NCBI GenBank assembly: GCA_963585895.1 | Contig: OY757939.1 | Location: forward strand, 56,439,150-56,503,149 | Origin: Sepioteuthis lessoniana | Lineage: Eukaryota > Mollusca > Cephalopoda > Myopsida > Loliginidae | Direction: 5' to 3' | Length of the DNA stretch: 64,000 nucleotides | Shown here: positions 57,471 to 64,000 of the stretch, piece after piece | Position numbering within the stretch: the stretch's first letter is position 1 | Layout of the letters: every line of letters starts with the position of its first letter | Made by a program: the position numbers and the translations under genes | The notes under the pieces: model-generated | Told to the model about the DNA's origin: nothing | Databases searched by the model: none | The model's input: only the letters and a program-made list of their open reading frames with translations

Positions 57471-57769
57471 TCGCCTCTCTGTGCTCATATCCTCCTCCGT
57501 AAAAGTTCCTGAATCTTCGATGAATGTCAATGGGGATATTTTTTCTGCATGGATGTATTCAGTGATAGAGCTCTGAATTTATTTTGCCAGATTGCTATCA
57601 GTCAAAAGACAGAAAATATAAGATTATAGGCGGGAAGGGTCAACCTCTTCACCGATACTACTAAGATCCACTTTTGGCGCAGGAGGATAGCATAATGAAA
57701 TATGAGGCATAACTTGCAGGTGATAATCTTAGGAGCGCAGCATGTTCATCGCTTGCCCTGTCAGAGGGG

Positions 57770-58060
57770 TTTATAATATGCTGACTGTAACCTCTGCAGA
57801 GAAGTAAGACCTCACCTATCCCCTTCATTGCCATTAATTCCAGGTCATTTCTGACCCCAAGTGGTAGTACCCGATAAGTTCTCATCCATTGGTCAAATAT
57901 TGTTTAAAAATTATTCATATTCTAAAAGGTGGTGTGCTGCATTAAAAAAAAACTCTTAAAAAACAACTACACACAAAATATAAACATGAACACACAATGG
58001 AAGCGATTCCCGGGCATAAAATAACCCTAGACGAGTTGACAAACCGTTAAAACCAATCAA
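57770..58060 (+). repeat. MR-B modular repeat, short
   Basis: Partial core (CTCTGCAGAGAAGTAAGACC, CATTTCTGACC), sub-repeat, tail CATAAAATAACCC...AACCGTTAAAACC. Confidence 0.75.
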
Positions 58061-58571
58061 TTTTTTTCATTATTGGCGAAAATGCAGAGCTAGCCATGAT
58101 TGTTTTGGGGAAATATAGGGATTTTAGATGACAACTTGCTCTATCCAAAGGTGTTATTGTGTTCCCCGTATGTGTAGTAGTTTCTATGAAAATTAGATGG
58201 GAGGCTTTATTTTCGGAGTACCCCTGGTAAAAAAATCCTTTTTTTGGGTTCCAACATTCTTATAAAAATTGATCATCTTCTTCTTCTTCTTCTTCTTCTT
58301 CTTCTTCTTCTTCTTCTTCTTCTTCTTCTTCTTCTTCTTCAGCTGCCTTATTAATATAAATAGAAAATAGTCAATTCTATTTCCGTCCCCCGACCTTAAT
58401 CCTCACTGAACCCCATTCACACTCGCCATGAGATTTATTTCTTATCACCAAGCAGCTAAAATTTGCCCAAGATAGATTCATGTAACTTTGCCAACATTTT
58501 CATACTTTAACCACCACCTTCCCGACACTACCGACCGCCATGTTTAATTTTGCTTTCGCCAAAGTGAGGCA
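58061..58571. other. Unassigned; (TTC)n at 58,276-58,340
   Basis: No gene recognised; a 65-bp trinucleotide run. Confidence 0.4.
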
Positions 58572-58805
58572 TTGATTTGATTGGTTTGGTTTGGTTTGGT
58601 TTCTTTGCTTGATTGCTTATCAACCTTTATGGGTTATTTAATGCCTAAGCCATCCTTACAGAAGGACAATAGTGGTACTCTTTAACCCATAGCTGCTTTA
58701 TATCTTTCCCTAGAGTATTATCTTAGTCCGAAAGTGAACGCGAGTGGATATCGTACTTACTACGATGTCGCAGTCCAGCACTTTAGCCAGTGCACCTTTC
58801 TTCCG
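58572..58805 (-). mobile_element. tRNA-derived SINE S2
   Basis: GGTTTGGTTTGG tail repeats at left, diverged hairpin, body CCGAAAGTGAACG, degraded head at right. Confidence 0.78.
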
Positions 58806-59084
58806 CGGGAGGAACAGGTAAATGCAAAATGTGATAAGAAATATGAGCTAAACTTTTGGGCCCCAGCCATTTATGAAACCCACCAGCATGAATCCGTGAA
58901 ACTAAAAGTCATGATGATTCAGAGGAAGAATGTCATAGCTAGTAATTTACTTTATTTCAAAGTATAAATAAAAGTAAGTAAAAACTAATAACAACTGACT
59001 TTAATATCTAATGATAATGTAAACAACACAAAATTAAGTTTTGCTACAATATTTTAGTTACTACGTTGAGTCAAAAATTTTGCA

Positions 59085-59570
59085 ATATTTTGGTAACATA
59101 AGGTACAATTCGACAGATATGGATGCTTTTGCTAAGGTCGTGAAGGTGACGAGCCATACTGGACTGTGACTCTCCGGGTACTACTCACTAGATTTCTTCT
59201 ATGGTTTGGAGCACAGCCTCGGAATCCACGCTTTTAGGCCTACTTAACCTTGTATGAACCTTAAGGTTTTTGCAAACAGAGCAAAACTTCTTCAACTATC
59301 TCCTTATTGTATTGTAATCAATTGCGGTATCTCCTTTCGCACCACGAATGTTTTTTTTTTTTTGTTTTTTTTTGGTGGCTTCCGCTGCGTTCAGTTCGAA
59401 CTCGTAAAGTACAAGTTCACGAATTAGATTATGTTGCACATTCATCGGCGTGTCTTTCAAATCAGACCCGGAGTTAAGCAAAGCACAACGTGTCAGCACA
59501 CCAACTATCACGATACTACCAACCATAGCTTCATGGATTCAACTGTTTCGGTCGTGTGATATAAAAACTA
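59085..59570 (-). pseudogene. Mar2 mariner transposase fragment, single-copy segment
   Basis: Minus strand: CALLNSGSDLKDTPMNVQ, NLIRELVLYEFELNAAEATK (N-terminal helix), GAKGDTAIDYNTIRR, then PKSVDSEAVLQTIEE, and one copy of the helix-turn-helix segment (59,130-59,200). An A-rich expansion interrupts it at 59,350. The catalytic domain is absent. Confidence 0.8.
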
Positions 59571-59639
59571 CAAACTAGAACGTATTAAATATTACTAAAC
59601 AAAACAACATAGGATTAATAAAAATAAGGAGAAACCAAT

Positions 59640-60135
59640 AGTAACTGACTTTCGATCATATGGAAATCAGACCTGACCAATAAAATGAAACGCAGTTTCT
59701 TCCAGGCAACGGTCGTGTCGATACTGCTGTATGGATGCACCACTTGGACGCTAACAAAACGGCTGGAGAAGAAGCTAGACAGCAATTACACAAGAATGTT
59801 GCGAGCAATATTGAATAAATCCTGGCGGTAACACCCCACAAGGCACCAACTATACGGCCACCTGCCTCCCATCACGAAAACTATCCAAGTTAGACGAAAC
59901 AGACACGCAGGACACTGCTGGAGAAGCAGGGACGAGCTCATAAGTGATGTACTCCCATGGACCCCCACATATGGCCGAGCAAAAGCAGGACGACTAGCTC
60001 GAACATACATGCAGCAGCTATGTGAGGATACGGGATGTAGCCCTGAAGACCTGCCAGAGGCGATGAACGATAGGGAAAAGTGCTGAGAGAGGGTCAGGGA
60101 TATCCGTGCTAACGGCACGACCTGATGATGATGAT
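59640..60135 (+). pseudogene. Non-LTR retrotransposon 3' fragment
   Basis: About 155 codons in one frame from LSIIWKSDLTNK through VVSILLYGCTTWTL, LYGHLPPITKTI, RHAGHCWRSRDEL and DTGCSPEDLPEAM to the tail, with stops at NKSWR-stop (about 59,828) and REKC-stop (about 60,084). Colinear with 37,010-37,679 but starting later. Confidence 0.9.
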
Positions 60136-60334
60136 GATGGAGCCAACACAGAACCTCGAACTGAACCCATTATTTAATCCATCGAGGTTGATTGTTCTTA
60201 AATCGTTAATCATGGCTGGGTACAAGTTTTAAGTTTCATCAAACCTGTAGTTGTGATTAACCTTAGAACCTCCAGATTATTTCACTCAGAAGCACTTTCA
60301 GACCAACACTTGATCTGCTGCACCATATGTCCTG

Positions 60335-60574
60335 GTGGGTGTCCTTGTGGTGTAATGGTTAAAGCGATGGACTGCGGAATCGTAGTATGCGAGTTCGTAC
60401 TCCAGTCGCGCTATTACGTTCACTTTTGGGCAAATACCCTTGGGAAAGGAATGAACCCCCTTATCCTCCCAGCTATGGGTTAAATAGTACAATTACTGTT
60501 CTTCTAGGAGAATGGCTTTGGCATTAAATAACCTACAAAGGTTGATATGCCATTAAACAAAGAAACCAAGCCAA
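60335..60574 (+). mobile_element. tRNA-derived SINE S2, complete, 13-bp duplication
   Basis: Perfect ACCATATGTCCTG at 60,322-60,334 and 60,575-60,587. Head GGTGTCCTTGTGGTGTAATG, tail hairpin at 60,520-60,552. A good reference copy for S2. Confidence 0.95.
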
Positions 60575-60670
60575 ACCATATGTCCTGCTGGACAAGTAAG
60601 AGTAAATTTTGGGGGAGTTATGAACCTAATGTCTCCAACTGCATATGAGATACAACTCACTATAATGTAT

Positions 60671-60941
60671 GTAATGCCCGTGGTGTAATGGTTATCGTCA
60701 TAGAAAATGGACACGCCGATACGAGTTCAAATCCTAGACGAGACTGATTGCATTTCACATAGCACTAATACCCTTGGGAAAGATATGAATCCAATTATTC
60801 TCCCTCCAGCTATGGGTAAATAGTAGGGCAGACTGAATTCTTCAGTCTTGGTTAGGAACTAGTCTAGGAGAAGGAAAACTCTGAATTCAAACTTGTTAAA
60901 CTCCGCTTAAAAATTGACCTTGTGTCATATCCTGCCCGAGC
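60671..60941 (+). mobile_element. tRNA-derived SINE S1, 9-bp duplication
   Basis: ATAATGTAT at 60,662-60,670 and 60,942-60,950 flank a copy ending at TATCCTGCCCGAGC, slightly short at the 3' end. Confidence 0.92.
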
Positions 60942-60950
60942 ATAATGTAT

Positions 60951-62169
<1,219 letters not shown>

Positions 62170-62515
62170 ATCATCATCATGATGTCGTGCTGGTAGCACG
62201 GATATCCCTGACCTTCTCTCGCCACTTCTCCCTATCGTTCATCGCCTCCGGCAGGTCTTCAGGGCTACATCCCGTATCCTCACATATCTGCTGTATGTAT
62301 GTTCGAGCTGGTCGTCCTGCTTTTGCTCGGCCATATGTGGGGGTCCACAGGATTACATCCCTTATGAGCTCGTCCCTGCTTCTCCAGCAGTGTCCTGCAT
62401 GTCTGGTTCGTCTAACTTGGATAGTTTTCGAGATGGGAGGCAGGTGGCTGTATAGTTGGTGCCTTGTGGGGTATTGCCGCCAGGACTTGTTCAATATTGC
62501 TCGCAGTTTTTTTGA
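62170..62515 (-). mobile_element. Non-LTR retrotransposon 3' fragment
   Basis: Minus frame of about 100 intact codons from NKSWRQYPTRHQLYSHLPP to REKVRDIRA and the (ATG)n tail. The frame is undamaged, so this may be among the younger copies. Confidence 0.9.
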
Positions 62516-63475
62516 TCATGGTGAAAATTAAAACAAAAAGATGAAAAAGAAAAGAGACTAATTAACCGTTTTCGTATCTCGCTAGTCAGAGCTATAATCG
62601 GGGAAATCATATGATTAAAAAAATTATCTAGAAAATGGGAAAAAGAGGAGATTAAATAGAAATTTATACTAAATCCAAGCAGGTATTCTATCTGTTTAGA
62701 TAAGGAAGGCTGCCTGGGTGTAAGTTTCTAATGTTTTTAGGGGGAATGAAGAGTGTGACTTGCTTAAAATGGAGAACAAGTCAACACTAAATTTGTTGGC
62801 GCACTTGAGATTATTTATCAGATGATCTGCGATGGAATATCCGTATGTATTATTCAGAAAGTTTGTAGGAAGATAGGTAACATTCAGGATTTTTAAGGTA
62901 CATACTGTTTGATCCAAACATCTAATCTGTGACTAGTTCTTTCTATGCAGTGCGAGCCACAACAACAAATAAACAATAGACCTATTATGCCTCAGAGAAA
63001 GAACATTCCTTCTAGTAGATGCTAAAATCGGTTTTGTAGAAAGCACAACACGTGCATTGATATTCAGAGAAAAGTAATAATGTGGAACTACCCAGAATGC
63101 ATCTTAAGCACTTCCTTATCAATACGCTGAGTTCCTTAACGTTGTCAGTGGTTTTCCTAGACGTGAAGATAACTCATTGGTGCTGGTCAAAACTGCAAAG
63201 ATACAACACAGTTTCATCAAGAAAAAAGACAGAAAAGATCACCTGATCGTGGCAGAAAAGAAAATACAAAAACGACAGAGTTAAATGTGTTACATACTTT
63301 TATTTACGTTGGGTTACAGCTTGAGTCAGACGTCAATGCTAACAACTTCTTTGTTTAGTTAATTGATTAATTGGTTCATTTAACGATTTGTTAGCTCGTT
63401 TGGGGTTATTTTATGGGTTAACATTTTCATAATGGTTTCGATAGAATTTTCAACCCAGAGCAGTATCGAATTTTT
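62516..63475. other. Mostly unassigned
   Basis: Apart from the weak fossil at 62,690 I see no gene or named repeat. Confidence 0.3.
62690..62917 (-). pseudogene. Possible GIY-YIG-element C-terminal fossil
   Basis: A 73-codon minus frame includes IADHLINNLKC, FSILSKSHSSFPLKTLE and AAFLI. This resembles the C-terminal (DHL..C / FxIL.. / LK.LE..fI) pattern downstream of GIY-YIG domains in some Penelope-like ORFs. The cysteine-rich end is missing. Similarity is judged by eye. Confidence 0.35.
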
Positions 63476-63479
63476 AAAT

Positions 63480-64000
63480 CCTGAACAGCATCATGATATG
63501 AGCACAAAAAGCTCTCTGTGTCGAAATTACAGATTCACCAGTTAAAAAAAACAAAACATTTCAACAGGAAATGCACAGTATGCGCCAGTCCAAGCCATGA
63601 CCATATCATTCTGACATAACATGAAATGAGCACAAAAAGATCTCTGTGTAGCAATTACAGATTCACCAGTTTTAAAAATTGTTTCACCAGCAAATGCGCA
63701 GTGTGCACCAGTTCAAGATGTGACCATATCATTCTGACATAACATGAAATGAATACAAAAAGCTCTCTGTGTAGCAATTACAGATTCACCAGTATTAAAA
63801 ATTGTTTCACCAGCAAATGCACAGTGTGCACCAGTTCAAGATGTGACTATATCATTCTGACATAACATGAAATGAGCACAAAAAGCTCTCTGTGTCGAAA
63901 TTGCAGATTCAACAGTTAAAAAACCCCATTTAAACAGCAAAGGAACGGTGTGCATCAGTCCAAGCCGTTATCATAACTTATCATATCTTAAAAAATGATA
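63480..64000. repeat. 123-128-bp tandem repeat, at least four units, open at the window edge
   Basis: GAGCACAAAAAGCTCTCTG-type motif at 63,500, 63,628, 63,751 and 63,874. Each unit also has AATTACAGATTCACCAGT and CATTCTGACATAACATGAAA. The middle two units are most alike. Confidence 0.92.

Noticed and set aside
59786..60118. A 110-codon minus-strand frame, with similar ones at 4,609, 37,354 and 62,187 (plus)
   Set aside because: They are antisense shadows of the LINE reverse-transcriptase C-terminus, conserved only because the LINE copies are.

Overview
The window looks like intergenic or intronic DNA from a large, repeat-rich animal genome. I found no convincing host protein-coding gene, rRNA or functional tRNA gene. 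Open frames are short, and nearly all are chance frames through microsatellites, minisatellites or old transposons. Several tRNA-derived SINE families, a GIY-YIG Penelope-like element with hammerhead ribozymes, mariner and Tc1 fossils, a non-LTR retrotransposon 3' end in seven copies, and long (TA)n, (CA)n and (GA)n tracts together suggest a lophotrochozoan. A cephalopod mollusc is my best guess; this is inference and not proven by any single feature.

Family names used below are mine. S1, S2 and S3 are tRNA-derived SINEs, several with perfect target-site duplications. MR-A and MR-B are a modular repeat: a roughly 200-bp palindrome-rich core, a variable number of short internal sub-repeats, and a 3' tail that folds into a hairpin. 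S2 ends in the same hairpin. L1 to L4 are LTR-like families; L2 is present as two clean solo LTRs. Mar1 and Mar2 are two mariner families. MR '+' strand means core-to-tail order reads left to right.

Layout. 0-5 kb: an L1 LTR, an array of MR-A tails split by an internally deleted Mar1 mariner, a 0.75-kb TG tract and SINEs. 5-13 kb: Penelope-like territory, with a near-canonical hammerhead ribozyme at 5,987-6,048 and a decayed 2.1-kb Penelope ORF at 10,281-12,420 followed by a mutated hammerhead; also a tandem array of tRNA-like units at 7.6-8.4 kb. 13-26 kb: solo LTRs, SINEs and MR copies. 26-34 kb: a Tc1 fossil, a Mar2 fragment and many MR copies. 34-38 kb: a 48-bp minisatellite, an L4 LTR and a LINE fragment with RT-derived coding. 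39-42.7 kb: relatively repeat-poor AT-rich DNA with two foldback structures. 43.4-46 kb: a satellite of about 25 monomers built from the DNA-binding-domain coding segment of a Mar2 mariner, including a 167-bp higher-order dimer. 47-58 kb: dense MR copies with nested SINEs, the second Mar1 copy with the same internal deletion, a Tc1/mariner-type MITE and a second 48-bp minisatellite that ends in an inversion. 58-64 kb: another Mar2 fragment, LINE ends, SINEs and a 123-bp tandem repeat running off the window.

The elements interact more as parasites of one another than as host genes. SINEs land in MR copies, a LINE end sits inside the Penelope ORF, and three TA-targeting DNA transposons occupy the same AT-rich linker of MR-A. 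The strongest candidates for something not yet described are the mariner-derived satellite with its one-copy, two-copy and about-25-copy series, and the modular MR family with its hairpin tail shared with S2.
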